From Oasisia sp. SBJ-2009 (taxonomy: Eukaryota > Annelida > Polychaeta > Sabellida > Siboglinidae), in assembly GCA_964017155.1 (NCBI GenBank), contig OZ024861.1, positions 24,443,713-24,507,712 on the forward strand: 64,000 nucleotides of DNA, given 5' to 3'. Positions 50,626 to 62,689 of this stretch are shown piece after piece. The first letter of the stretch is position 1, and each line of letters opens with the position of its first letter. Below the pieces are notes generated by a model that was given only the letters and a program-made list of their open reading frames with translations, did no database searches and was not told the DNA's origin. The position numbers and the translations under genes were made by a program.

Positions 50626-52090
50626 GTGAAATAGCACCAATAATAGTGGCTATTCTGAATAGATCGTTTGAAACACCCCAAGTGCCTGCAGAGCTGAAGT
50701 ACGCCCACATTTCACTTCTACTGAAGAAACCCTCTCTTGATCCAAAGTTACTAAGCAACTACCGACCAGTGTCAAACCTGCCATTCATCTACAAGAAAAT
50801 GGAGAAAGTTGTTAATACTCGAATCGAGCAACATGTGCTAGAAAACAATCTGCACGATCCACTGCAGTCTGCCTACAGAAAACAACACTCAACCGAAACA
50901 GCTTTAATCAAGATGCACTGGCCAGTGGACGTGTTGCAGCGCTTGTTTTGTTAGATTTGTCAGCAGCGTTCGACACGATTGATCACGCCATCCTCCTCGA
51001 GAGATTAAAGGGAACACATGGCATTTCTGGCGATGCACTGTTATGAATGGCATCGTATTTGCGCCAGCGATGCCAACAAGTCATCATTGGTGAAGATGCT
51101 TCGGCTGATGTAACTGTTATATGGCGGTGCTGGGCCCAAAACTTTACTCACTTTACACACGACCACTCGGAAACATCATAAGGCATCATAAATTAGACGT
51201 GCACTTTTACGCCGACGACACACAATCATATGTCTCTTTCATGAATAGTGACCGTGAAGAACGTGTAGCAGCAGTTACCCGGTTGAATGATTGCATCAGA
51301 GACGTTCGTACTTGACTAACGAGAAATATGCTCAAGTTGAATGAGGAGAAGAAGGAAGTGATCTTATTCACATCCAAGCACGGACTTAAATCACTATCTA
51401 ACATTACTGTTACCGTCGGGGAACAACAATAACTACAACCATCTTCCGTCTGTGAACTTGGGGTTATCTGCGCTCAACACCTGAACATTAGTCAGCATGT
51501 ACATTCTGTATGTCGAACAGGATACTACCACCTGAGGAATATTGGGACAATCCAACGATATCTCACCCTAGATGCAACACAGACACTGGTAAATGCCTAG
51601 GTGACCTCAAGATTAGATTACTGTAAGTCGCTACTGCCCGCGAATCATCTTGCGAAGATGCAACCTCTACAAAATGCTTGCGCGCGTGTCATCATAAGAA
51701 TCGGTCGCCCATCACACATCACTCCTATTCTAAAAGAACTTCACTGGCTTCCAGTCCACCGCCGAATACAGTATAAGATCTTGTCACACACCTATCGTGC
51801 GATACACCACCAATCGCCAGTCTACCTGAGTGATCTATCCGTCTACAGACCTACACGCGCTTTACGGTTAGAATCAACCATCCTGTTGACCGTGCCACGA
51901 ACCCGAACTGTAACATATGGAAACATAACTTTTACGAAAGCAGCGGCGACTCTATGGAACTGTTTTCCTGTTAAAATCAGAAATAGTGATAGTTGCATCA
52001 AATTACAAAGGCAACCAAAGACATTTATGGTCCGGCAGCAATACGTAGACAACACATCGACATATCAACCGTTTTAATAGCACTTGGTAT
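50626..52090 (+). pseudogene. LINE reverse transcriptase fossil in centre of inverted repeat
   Basis: Motifs appear in order: SNYRPVSNLPFIYKKMEKVV near 50755, LLDLSAAFDTIDHAILLERL near 50942, HFYADDTQ near 51200, and a C-terminal part from SRLDYCKSLLPANHL (51604) to the stop near 52077. Frameshifts and stops separate them. It is the same broad LINE class as 45382-46985 and 56088-56816. It lacks the 5' endonuclease part. Confidence 0.88.
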
Positions 52091-52171
52091 TTATTCCTAC
52101 TAGTTCATTTATTTTTAATGCCGTGAATGTACATTTTACCCGAAATGTTACTATTTTGTATTGAGATTGTT

Positions 52172-52335
52172 TACACACACACGGACACACACTGACACAC
52201 ACTGACACACACGGACACACACGGACACATACGGATACGCACGGACACACGCGAACACATACGGACACACGCGGACACACGCGGACACATACGGACACAC
52301 ACGGGCACATACGGACACACACGGACACACGTATG
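52172..52335. repeat. CGGACA-type array, right arm
   Basis: Complement of the left-arm TGTCCG array, shorter and without the long GT tract. Confidence 0.93.
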
Positions 52336-52389
52336 ACTGTGGTCGAAGTAAAGCGAAGTAAAATAGTTAGTGTCATAAAATGTATACAG

Positions 52390-52750
52390 TCAATTCTTCC
52401 AGAACATGTCCACGAAAAGTCCACATGTATTATTCAAAGTAAATTTTAAAAGATGTGTTTTCAGTGCTGTCTTGATGACACTGATGATTGCGCTGGCTCT
52501 GATAATGTTTTGAAGTGTATTCCAAGCCTTTGCTGGTGATACGGTGAACGATCGCACTCCCGACGAGTTTTTAGATTTGTGTTCTGTTAATAGCAGCATG
52601 TTTGCAGAGCGCATATTTCCAAGGAGTGGTTCGTAAGGTTTAACAAGGCTACACAAGTAACTTGGCGAGACACCTTGGATTGTCTTGAATGCAAACTTGG
52701 AGAGTTGTTTGAGGATAGGTGTGATGTGAGTACATTTCCTGGAGAGCGTG
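52390..52750 (-). pseudogene. LINE 3' fragment in right arm
   Basis: On the - strand it reads CSLVKPYEPLLGNMRSANML and SPAKAWNTLQNIIRAS, the partner of the left-arm fragment with several replacements. Confidence 0.85.
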
Positions 52751-52879
52751 AAAAGTCTGGCAGCAGTGTTTTTTTATAAATATTTTTCTGTAATATATGG
52801 GTGTAATAGTACGCTTCCGAGTACGTATATTTCATTAGTGGGACCGATCATTATTTCATTGATAGGAAATAATTCTGTT

Positions 52880-53150
52880 TTGGTCTGTTCCGTTTCGTTT
52901 CCTTTCCTTTCGTTGTGTTGTATTCTGTTCCGCTTCGCTTCGCTTCCATCCGCTTCCACTCGTTTCGTTTCTTTGTGTTTCGTTTCGTTTCCGTTCGCTT
53001 CGTTTCGTTTCGTTCTGTTTCGTTTCGCTTTGTTATGTTCTCTTCTATTTCGTTTCGTTTCGTTTGATTTCATTTCGTTATGTTTCGTTTCGTTTTGGTT
53101 CGTTTCGTTTCGTTTAATTTTGTTTTGTTTTGTTCCGTTCCGTGAAAACC
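52880..53150. repeat. GTTTC satellite, right arm (short, degenerate)
   Basis: About 270 bp of GTTTC-like pentamers, the complement of the left-arm GAAAC satellite but shorter and never perfect for long. Confidence 0.93.
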
Positions 53151-54487
53151 TGACAGGTTTATCGCGTCGAAACAGAACAATATTCCATTTTATTACAAGT
53201 TACAAGACTTAGTTAAATTTGTGAAAACACCACCTGTCTAACGCAATGAAACGGCGACACGTCACGAAATGGAAAGATGTTAGCACACCGACTTAGTAAG
53301 ATATGAAAACTTGACAATGTTATCGCATTATAACACTAAAACGGAAGACCTATGTTTCCAACATACTGGACATGTAGTGTCCATATGAATAAACCTACCC
53401 AGACTTTTCTCCACATGTGGCAGTGCTACTTATATTAGCGGTGCCCTTCGCACAGTCGCAGGGAGGAAGGTCGACGGTTAATTTCTCCTATACCTTAAGC
53501 TGACGCGGTGACTTGCAGTAGTGTAGTGCCAACCACTTGCAATCTTACAGTGTCGTCCACTGACGCACTGTATCTGATTCTGACTGAGCTAGCGTCCCTC
53601 GGTGAGAACAGACAGCACCCGATTGCCCTGGGTGGGGCAGCAAGCTTCGGCAGATAGACAAGCACGGTGTTGCACCCGCACTGGACATGGAGGACCTGGT
53701 ATCTAACCAAACTAGATATTTACGTATGTTAGTCGCATACGTGGGAAAGAAACCAACGTTTTCTCGGTAGAGATACAAATTATAACATGGTGCATTGGCA
53801 ACGTAACTACCAGGAGAGAGGGCGCACTGCATAGGGTGCTGCGTCAAGACCTGTTTGGTATAGTTTAAAAAGAAAACATTATTTATAACCGTCTACATAC
53901 CTCCGCGCCAGTTGCATTAGCCCACTGTTATATAAGACAGCTAGAAAACAATAACACTGCGCATGCGCTATGATGTGTAGGCGATCTACACGCCGCGCCG
54001 CGCCACAAAGACGCATTCCGTTTATCATCGAACGTGATGGTGATCCGCACCGCTTTCGCCAGGTTCGCCTCTGGACTATTTTTTAGGAACGTCCCCTATG
54101 TGGCCTATATACAGGACATGACCCTTCCACCTTCCATCCTTCCTCAGCGCCGCGTCGCTCTCGCCAGGATCGCCTCATGACAATTTTTTGAGAACGTAAC
54201 CTGTGTGGCCTACATACTGGACATTGCTGTCATGGCTTAGGTTGTAGTTCACCACATATCCGCTAGGGGATGTTACATGACCCTTGATCCCATTTAAAAA
54301 ATAAGACGCACGAATTTGGACAATACTAGTTCTTGACCTGTCCTCTCGGGGCACCACAAATTCATCAACTATCCGCTAGCGGCGCCACTTGACCTTTGAC
54401 CTTGTTATGTGACATTTGACCTTGACCTTTGATCTTCCCCCGGAGGAATCCCTTCGCACCGCGCCAAGTGCTCCACGATCTGTACCT

Positions 54488-56087
54488 ATATACTACTCAT
54501 GCATGTACACACCCGGATTTGATGGTTTTAAAATAAAGCATTATTATTATTATATTGATATAATTTGAGATATAGTTGTATATTTATATATTTCCTTATA
54601 ATTGTTGAGGTATGTTTAATTTTCAATAAGTTCGTTTTGGAAGTATTCGCTTATTAGAGTTTGGGTTGATATTCAATTAACTGCAGTACTAATGAATTAA
54701 CATAACCATTATATTCGTGTTAAGCTAAACGTAGAAATAAGGAAATTAATTAAGTAGCTTCATGGTTATATTCCTTCTTATGATTGTTGGCATTTGCAAA
54801 TCATAAAAATGTTAGATCTTTTTGTGTTTTGTTGTAGAGTTACAATTTGTGTTACGCGTTCTTCATACATCGGCATTCTATGGCGATCCTTGGTAAGTCA
54901 CCGTTTTGGTAGTATGCCCAAAGCCCACGTTTCAGTCGTTCCGCTATTATGTTATCATAAATTATGAAATGTAATTAGGTGAGCCCCCGTTTTATAAACG
55001 TTATGCATAAATTAGTGACTAGTCGTTAACAGCCATGATTGGCGGTTAGTTATAACGAGGTCCACATGTATCATGTAAAAGTAGGGTAACCTCGGGCAGC
55101 GCGGCCCCCCTAAGGGAAAAGTTGTGTATTTGTGTGTCCATAACTTGTCGATGCATAATTGTGCAGTAATAGTGTTGAGGTATATAAACTTTGTGTATGT
55201 CACATGTCTCTGAACGATTAAATAACCAAAACGTAAGTTATAACAAGTTTAAAATGTGCTCCAATAAAACCGTTTTGCCCCATGCTTTGGGTAAAACGGC
55301 CCCTCGCCTAATATTAGGTTTAACCGTTGTAATGATATAAAAAACAATGTGTTTTATCCACTCATCTTGAACCGAAATAATCACTAATCCGCATCACTCA
55401 TCGTGAATTACATTAGACTCATCATTGTTATGTCCGTCTTCTATTGTGTCTTCGACAACACGATACGGTCACATCATACTGATAATATTTGTTGCACTTC
55501 TACAGTTCTCCCGCTCTATCGATCTTACATCCGGAACATCCCGGTTTCCTACCTATCAGCTCCTGTCTGTATTACTCGACACTACGATCACCTTTTACAT
55601 CTGCATCATCACAGGCCTAAAAATCATTATAGTGTTGAACATATTATGCTAAAGTAATTGCATGCAGATAGTTTGCGGCAGATACAACAGCCTAATCATC
55701 AATCGAAACAACTCATCATTAATTATAATATGTCAAAATGTTACAGTTGTCATTATAAGCAATATTCTGCCTTATCATTACACTCGTCACTGAAAACACT
55801 CATCATCTTTGGAATTTGCGTATCAAATAGTTTGTAATTATATATTTAAATGATTGTGTATGCTATAAATACATTACAGCTTTATTGCGTTTACATATCA
55901 TATTCGTACTGCATGGCGGGGCAAGACGGGCCCGGCGACCGTTATGCCCCGTTCTGACAGGGCCTTCTTACCCCAAACACACCGGTGCCGACTGTTTTCA
56001 CCTTCACGTGTAATCCTTTAATATCGCTCACATTTCGATGAAAGTCGTTGAAAACGTGTATAGATGCGAGTGCATTAGTACTAGTCG
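54488..56087. other. Intergenic DNA, possible decayed DNA transposon
   Basis: No coding sequence is recognised. G/C-rich strings of the type 'gggtaa..ggcccc' occur at about 55081-55115, 55270-55315 and 55918-55975, partly in opposite orientation. They could be ends of a pogo- or Harbinger-like element; support is weak. Confidence 0.35.
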
Positions 56088-56960
56088 GTGGCTTATCATC
56101 ACACGGTGAACATGTTAGCATCAATTTTACTAAAGAGTGACAAAATTAAGACTCTTTTTCCTATACCCTTACTTAATCAGCATGTTATGCCTGCAGTTTT
56201 GACTAGGAATTTGGGAGTAATTTTTGATGATAAATTAAATTTTAGAGAACACATTTCTCAAATTTGTCGAACATGTTTTTACCACATTCGTGATTTGCGG
56301 CGTATTCGTCGATATTTGCCTGTTTCTGTTGCAAAGACTATTGCAACTGCATTAGTTACTAGTAGATTAGACTATTGTAATTCACTTTTTCATAATATTG
56401 CTATTAAGGATATCACAAAACTACAACGTGTTCAAAATTGCTTAGCAAGGGTGGTGACTAGGTCTCCACGCTTTACTCCTTCTAAGCCGCTTCTAAAGTC
56501 TCTGCATTGGCTGCCTGTCCAATATCGTATAATGTTTAAGATGTGTACCATTACATACCAGGCACTTTCTTCTAAGCAGCCATCGTATTTACATACTTTG
56601 CTTACTCCTATAAGAAAACCTATTCAACTTCGGTCATCTACTTCTGATTTACTCTTTGTACCAAAGGTCAATACTAATATGGGGACCAGGGCTTTTGCTG
56701 TGGGTGCGCCTACTCTATGGAATATGCTTCCTTCTAGCGTGAAATCAGTTGAAAATATTGCTAAATTCCGTCGTCATTTAAAAACATATCTGTACAATCT
56801 GGCCTATCCACCATAGGTCCCTGGCGCATCAATCAATCTGATGACAACTTGATTTGTTTACCGACTATGAGATCGATTAATCCTTTTTGTTTTGATGCGC
56901 CTTAGGGCTTGGTTTCTAAGGATATAGGCGCAATAGAAGTTAACTAATTATTATTATTAT
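56088..56960 (+). mobile_element. 5'-truncated LINE 3' end with intact C-terminal frame
   Basis: An uninterrupted 242-codon frame (56088-56816) covers the end of a CR1/L2-like RT protein: LGVIFDDKLNFREHISQICR, SRLDYCNSLFHNIAI, LLKSLHWLPVQYRIMFK and a final RRHLKTYLYNLAYPP. A 3' UTR containing two related 'ggcgc' motifs (about 56823 and 56930) and an (ATT)n tail follow. The lack of stops suggests a younger insertion than the other LINE fossils. The first ~20 codons may be flank. Confidence 0.85.
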
Positions 56961-56961
56961 A

Positions 56962-56996
56962 CATACATACATACATACATACATACATACATACAG
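56962..56996. repeat. (CATA)n microsatellite
   Basis: About eight CATA units directly after the LINE tail. Confidence 0.93.
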
Positions 56997-57204
56997 TTAT
57001 AAACGTATAAATGAGCTTTTCGTTTGGGGAGAAACTTACAAAACGTACAATAGATGTTTCTGCTGTGGCAGTTTCGAGTCTGCGTGCCCTAATACACACA
57101 TGGTTTTAGCAAATTAACGAATGCATCACTATATGAAATGTACGCTTCTCATCAGTTGTTACCCTGCATCTATCCATTATATTGAATAGATATATTAAAT
57201 ATAT

Positions 57205-57680
57205 TATGTAACCCTACCAGATGATATTTTGTAATCTTAACAGATGTACCATTGTATAAGCTTAACAGATGTACCATTTTGTAATCTTAACATACGTACC
57301 ATATTGTATCCTTAACGGATGTACCATTTTGTTACCTTCACAGATACACCATGGTGTAATCTTAAACGGATGAACCGTTTTGTAAACTTAACGGATGTAC
57401 CATTTTATAGCCTTAACAGGTGTGTAATCTGTTGTGACCTTAACGGATGTACCGTTTTGTAGCCATTATAGACATACGATGTTGTAACCTTAATAGATGC
57501 ACCATTTTGTAACCTGCTCAGGTACACCATGGTGTAATCATAACGGACTTACCGTTTTGTAACCCTAACATATGTACCATTTTATAACCTTAACAGACGT
57601 ACCATTTTGTAGTTCTAACAGATGTACCATTTGTAACCCTATCAGGTGTACGATTTTGAAACCTTAATATATGTAGCATG
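57205..57680. repeat. ~24 bp minisatellite
   Basis: About 20 degenerate units of 'ttgtaaccttaacagatg', 'taccatt' occur. No open frame runs through. The length of the unit drifts by a few bases. Confidence 0.9.
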
Positions 57681-57739
57681 GATCTATGTGTCACCTTTGC
57701 GGCATTGACTGGGACACGTTGTGGAGTTGACATGTAATC

Positions 57740-57936
57740 TAAGGCCGTGCTCACATTTAAAATTCGAATCAAGACAGTTGACAGAGCGGACACAATGTTT
57801 GATCCGCATCCTGACCCACCTGTTTTGCTGCATTATGGTTCGAGTGGTTTAATGCGAATTAAGGTGTTCACATTGCGTACCCGATTTGTGATCTGCATTC
57901 TAATGCGGATTAAAGTTAGACGTGAACACGGCCTAA
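57740..57936. mobile_element. Small MITE (197 bp)
   Basis: It starts 'aaggccgtgctcaca' and ends 'gtgaacacggcct', inverted with one difference. The flanks do not show a clear target duplication, so the superfamily is not assigned. Confidence 0.6.
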
Positions 57937-59220
57937 TACGTCAATATGGCGCCATGCTAAATACACCTCAAGGTACTTAGTTTCAAAGACACAAGGAAAT
58001 GTGAAACATGTAGAACATTATTGTGCAACTACGGTAACTCACAAGGAGACCACATGAGTTCATAGCAGGATGATATATACGTACATATGTGTTTTTGTGT
58101 GATGTGAATTACTGCATCAATTGCTGTTATTGCGTTAATAAGCAGATAGAAGTGTGTGTATGCAACAACTGATTTGTTTTTGTGTCTGTTTCTGTGGAAG
58201 CAGCAGGTCAATATTTTGTGAAATCTAAAATATCCCAACATCTGCTGATGAACCACATGCAATACGCACATCATACTGACATGGTTTCATATGTACTTAT
58301 TGAGCGACAGACAGATGGACGGACGAACGGGCGAGCGGCAGGTCGGACGAACGGACCGACTGACTGAAGACGGATAAATAGGGGCTGGTTTCATAGAGCG
58401 TACTTATGACGTCATAGTGGGCGATAACTAGTGTAAAGCCTAACACGTAGTGAAGTTATGCCAGTTGTGTTTCTATTTAATTCGTTATTTCAAATTCGGC
58501 CTGAGAACCAATCGGCGTCTCTACCCTAATCTGGGGTAAGGCCCCCCGGCGGTTGCAAATGCAGCCCATTAATTCACCAGACAGAGTTGAGGGACTTAAA
58601 GGTGCTGCCACCTCACGGAGCCTGGGTAATCGAGGCTAAGGCGCACTGCGCACGGTGACTGCTATCGATGCTACATAGCGGAGACCGGGGCTAGTTGTAC
58701 ACGGTAAGTTGTAACAGGCGGCTTTCAGACAAAACTGTTAATGGAAATTAATCAGCGAGGCAACAGTATATTCATCAATAGCTGTATCGTATAATATCAC
58801 GTGACTCTCTCGACAATTCGACACTATTCTCAACTTGTTCTATGCCAAAACGTCAAGCGTGTGTGTATCCATAATTCCTGTTCTTCATGCGTTATCGTTC
58901 ATAGATGAACGTGGTAATGAGTATAGTGTATAGTATAATCTTACATAAACCATTAAATAGAATTTGAAGTGCATTTTTGGCGTGTTTTCTGAGCGAGGCG
59001 GTGCCGGGGCAAATGGTAACGTTCATCTTGTACTCTTTCTACTCAATAACCGACATACGTAGTTAATCTGCTAAATTTCTTTGATATATCTAGGACCCTT
59101 AGTATATCCGTTCCTTAAGAATCCCTGTATTTGTGGTGTCTGTAAATACCCTTTTTCACTTTTGCTGCCGCCTTTGCCGTTTGTATGACATGCTATGATG
59201 AATGTAAAGGATATACAGTG
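57937..59220. other. Intergenic DNA with one dispersed repeat copy
   Basis: Apart from the dispersed repeat at 58490-58640 and a short 'ggac/gaacgg' simple repeat at 58312-58360, nothing is recognised. Confidence 0.5.
58490..58640 (+). repeat. Dispersed repeat, copy 2
   Basis: Copy of the family seen at 22035-22202 inside the 2.2 kb hAT-like element, sharing 'ggcgtctctaccct', 'gtgctgccacctcacggag' and 'cgaggcta'. Confidence 0.75.
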
Positions 59221-59277
59221 TAAACGTTAAAAATAATTAAGTTGAGAATGGGCGTGTCGGGAACATCGACGAATTTG

Positions 59278-59438
59278 GGGCGGGCGGGCGGGCACGCACG
59301 CACGCACGAACGCACGCACGCAAGCACGCACGCAGGTACAAAGGTTCCCTTTCAACATTCCAGATGATACGATTCTTCTTCCCACACGCGCGCGCAAACA
59401 CAATCCACACCACACACGCTAGCGTGCGCGCGCACACG

Positions 59439-59494
<56 letters not shown>

Positions 59495-59495
59495 T
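59278..59495. repeat. GGGC, GCAC and CA microsatellite cluster
   Basis: A GGGC run, a GCAC run (59293-59335) and CA runs (59435-59492) lie downstream of the Toll-like receptor. Frames crossing them are artefacts. Confidence 0.92.
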
Positions 59496-59911
59496 AAAAG
59501 CCTACTCACAAACATGGCAGTGTATGCTCCCTCTTCCATAATTTGTATAGCACAAACTCCGCGATTCCACGCAGACAAAGAGTGAATTACAACACTCCTG
59601 ACCATCGGATTCGTGGTTATTGGTAAACAAAGGTTTAGACATCCCTGTGAATATAACACCCTAAGTACGCATACATATCCAATGTATATGTAGCAGATAA
59701 AGTACCTATAAAAAAGGATCACGTTTTGATAGGTACGTCTTGAATTTGTATAGTAGGCATAACAACAATCTAAGTGAAAAATTGTGCGACATTAGCGATT
59801 GTGTAATGTTATGTGCCTGCGTGATTGTTGTGGCGTACGTAGTGATTCGACAGTCCATAGTAAAGTTCATATCTACATCAAAGAAAACCGTGGCAACGAT
59901 CTGGCGTGACA

Positions 59912-62638
59912 TTATTGTCTGTCAACGTCATCGGTTTGTTCTTGACGAAAAATCAGCAATGGTATTACATCAAACTGACGTCGACATCGTTCCTGGTCGG
60001 GGTCACGTGTCAAGGCATCGCGCATGCGTCGCCAAAATGTCGAATGTTCATGCTCGTCCTCGACTGCGATGTCGCCCCACGTTAACACAATTGAGGGGGA
60101 GTTTGGCAGAAGGAGTTGCCGCAGACGACGGGGAACGGAAGTAGGTTGGATGTCGTCGAATAAGACAAAGATGTACTTGGACAGCGGCTTGCTGCTGTCG
60201 AGCGCCGTCGCCAGGTAGTTCATGCAGTCGTTGTCGTCGACGAACTCTCGCGTCAAACACACCACCACCTTGTCGCTCCTCCGGAAACCGCGAACGAAGT
60301 TGTGCATTTTTGAGGTTGCGCCGAGGTCGTCGCGATCGCCAACGTAGAGACGCAAGCCCCACTCGTCCTCGGCTCGAGGCAGCAGACGCGTGCATACCCA
60401 GCGCGAGATTCTCGCCACGCCGCCGGCCTGGTCACGGGCATTGGACGCATGCAGGAAATACGTCACCATTACGTCATACTGTTTGTTTGTAGATGACGTC
60501 ACATCTCGCAACCAGCACAGAACGAGATGATACTTGATGTACCACCGGTGATAGCGCACTAAGAAAGTAGCAACTGTTATGAATATGACAACGGCTACAA
60601 TCGGTACAACGACAGGTAAGAGAGACACATGGCATCCGGCCTCCAATTGGTCCACGTCTATCTCTGTCATCCGCACGTTGTCACGATCTCCGTAGGAACA
60701 CGTCAACTGGTCCGTGTCCGTCAGTCGTACATCTGTCACAAGCATCCAGCGCAAGAACGTCACCGACTCGCAGTTACATACGAACATCTCTCGTCGGATG
60801 TCTACAGTCGAAACCGGAATGTGCTGGTCAAGTGTCGTCATGAATGAATTACCAAGAGTTACTAAACGGTTACCACTCAGGTCGATGTATTCCAACGCTT
60901 CCATGTGATCCATATAGATATCGATCTGGATCAGTTCGTTGTCGGCGAGGTTCAGTCGTTTCAGACGACTGCAATGTTCAAATGCTCGCGGGTTGATGTG
61001 GTTAAGTCTGTTGTGTGATAAGTTAATGTCCTCTAAAAGTCGCAAATGTGAAAATGTGTCTGTTAGATCCGACCCAGTAACACCTAATGAATTGTGGGTA
61101 CAGTTTAAGAAACGCAGGTTAGTAAAGTGCTGCATGAACTCTGGGGTAATTACTTCCAAGGCGCCGTAGCTTGCGTCAGCGATCTCCAGAGGACTCACGC
61201 CGTAGAAACGACAGCGACTACACAGGTCTTTCGTGAATGTGTTCATGGAAATGTTAAGATAACGCACGCGCGACTGACTCAAACAAGCGGTAGTCCTTAG
61301 TCGCCTAGGCGCGGGAGAGCCAAATTTGACCATGTGAAGAAATTCTAGCGAAGTTGGAAAAGGCATGTTGCCAATGTCGAGTGGTTTCCCGGTGCACGGA
61401 GCGGTGTCGTTTGTGGTGAACGACGTCGACTTCGGGAGAACTGGAGGACGCACGGGGAAGTAGTCATCGACGTCCAGTAGGTGATAGCGCTCATAACAGA
61501 AGGCGTCGTTGAATTCGTCCGCACACCATCCTACATGCGACACGCTCAGCGTGCTCAGTTTGGGGGCAATTGCAGATATGTTGGGATATATTGGTTTCGA
61601 TGACGACGGCGTGTTATAGTCAAGACTGGCCTCTCGTAGAGTCGACAGACAGCCGGCGTAGTTGAAGTGAAAACTCGCGAGACGTACACATTTCGTGCTT
61701 AGCCGTCTCAAGCGACGCCAGAACGGGAAGCAGAAGTCAGCCTCCCTGAATATCGCTATCTCTCCCTTTGTACCGTCCAGCACGACCGTGTCCACAGACG
61801 TGTCGGTCGTCGCCGCCAGTGACGTCATTGTCGCTGTGTACGACAGCGATCGACTGCAGGTGAGGACAAGTGAACGTAGGTTCGGCAGGTTGGAAAAAGC
61901 CGCCGTCTCGATAGAATTCAAACTGGGCATACAACGAAATGATAAAGTCGTAATATTCGAGTCTCTGATGTTGTCAAACATGGCTGCCGTGATCTGCTCG
62001 AGTCTCAGTGTTTCTCTGTAGAAGTCGAGTACCTCGAGTTGAGACAGATTAGCGTATTCGGCCGGGATGGTGGCGTCACCTACGGCGCTCAGAGACAACA
62101 CTCGCAGCTCTGGCACGTGTGAGACGAACTGAGTCGGATATGACGTAGCGTGACGTCCGGTCATCGTGAGCACGCGCAGTGAATGCAGTCCAGCGAAAAC
62201 ACCAGCAGGAAGTGACGCGAAGTTGTTTTCGTTGAGATCAAGTTGTTCGAGGCGTGTCAGATTTCGGAAACAATTGTTTGCTAAGGTTTGTATGCGGCTA
62301 TCAGATAATACCAGAATGCGCAGATCAATCAAGTTCACGAAGTCATTTGCACCGATAGCTGGTATTGTGTTTCTACTTAGATCCAACTGCGTTACTTCTT
62401 TTGTGACATTGATTGGAACTCGGGTCAACCCACGTGATCTACAGTCCACGACAACACCAGGGTAAGCTCCAGGCGAAAGCCATTTGTTGTGATCAATAAT
62501 CGATGATCCGTTTGAACGAGTGCACTGAAGACTCAACACGTGCGACGGCCGCAGGCAAATTGCAAGGTAAATTACCAACACGAAACGCCATTTTCCGTGA
62601 GGACGATAAGACATCCTGGAACACAAACAATATAACAA
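59912..62638 (-). CDS. Toll-like receptor (LRR - transmembrane - TIR), single exon
   Basis: Innate immune receptors of this family sense ligands with an LRR ectodomain and signal through a cytoplasmic TIR domain. The 908-residue frame is uninterrupted. Either the Met at residue 1 or that at 9 starts it; the second gives a compact signal peptide (FVLVIYLAICL). Next come an N-terminal Cys pair (39, 66), LRRs from about 80 to 615, and one LRR C-terminal Cys cluster (VCNCESVTFLRW, about 619-669). A membrane helix lies at about 672-694, then a TIR domain at about 720-880 (nt 59999-60481). TIR box 1 is YDVMVTY. Box 2 reads LRLYVGDRDDLG; it keeps the acidic-basic core but lacks the usual Pro of the BB loop. 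Box 3 FW is at 868-869. One Cys cluster next to the membrane makes it a vertebrate-like (single-cluster) receptor. It has no introns in the coding frame. Confidence 0.93.
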   Translation of the reverse strand: MLYCLCSRMSYRPHGKWRFVLVIYLAICLRPSHVLSLQCTRSNGSSIIDHNKWLSPGAYPGVVVDCRSRGLTRVPINVTKEVTQLDLSRNTIPAIGANDFVNLIDLRILVLSDSRIQTLANNCFRNLTRLEQLDLNENNFASLPAGVFAGLHSLRVLTMTGRHATSYPTQFVSHVPELRVLSLSAVGDATIPAEYANLSQLEVLDFYRETLRLEQITAAMFDNIRDSNITTLSFRCMPSLNSIETAAFSNLPNLRSLVLTCSRSLSYTATMTSLAATTDTSVDTVVLDGTKGEIAIFREADFCFPFWRRLRRLSTKCVRLASFHFNYAGCLSTLREASLDYNTPSSSKPIYPNISAIAPKLSTLSVSHVGWCADEFNDAFCYERYHLLDVDDYFPVRPPVLPKSTSFTTNDTAPCTGKPLDIGNMPFPTSLEFLHMVKFGSPAPRRLRTTACLSQSRVRYLNISMNTFTKDLCSRCRFYGVSPLEIADASYGALEVITPEFMQHFTNLRFLNCTHNSLGVTGSDLTDTFSHLRLLEDINLSHNRLNHINPRAFEHCSRLKRLNLADNELIQIDIYMDHMEALEYIDLSGNRLVTLGNSFMTTLDQHIPVSTVDIRREMFVCNCESVTFLRWMLVTDVRLTDTDQLTCSYGDRDNVRMTEIDVDQLEAGCHVSLLPVVVPIVAVVIFITVATFLVRYHRWYIKYHLVLCWLRDVTSSTNKQYDVMVTYFLHASNARDQAGGVARISRWVCTRLLPRAEDEWGLRLYVGDRDDLGATSKMHNFVRGFRRSDKVVVCLTREFVDDNDCMNYLATALDSSKPLSKYIFVLFDDIQPTSVPRRLRQLLLPNSPSIVLTWGDIAVEDEHEHSTFWRRMRDALTRDPDQERCRRQFDVIPLLIFRQEQTDDVDRQ

Positions 62639-62689
62639 TTCATTTTAGTCCCGATGCTGAGTTCCAATATCGTTTTAACTGCACACACA

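Larger units (their letters stand above)
47366..54487. mobile_element. 7.1 kb inverted-repeat (foldback-like) structure
   Basis: The left arm (47366-50293) and right arm (52166-54487) are reverse complements in the same order of blocks. These are: ends 'ggtacaaatcg' / 'cgatctgtacc'; a 'gtcaaaggtcaagtggcgcc' block; a block with 'ccctatgcagtgcgccctctc'; GAAAC satellite; a LINE 3' fragment; and TGTCCG-type repeats. The centre (50300-52160) holds another LINE. Arms differ by many substitutions and by satellite length, so the duplication is not recent. I cannot tell a foldback transposon from an inverted segmental duplication. No target duplication is evident. Confidence 0.75.

Noticed and set aside
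59227..59722. 161-codon - strand frame downstream of the receptor
   Set aside because: It runs across CA and GCAC microsatellites and has no recognisable domain.
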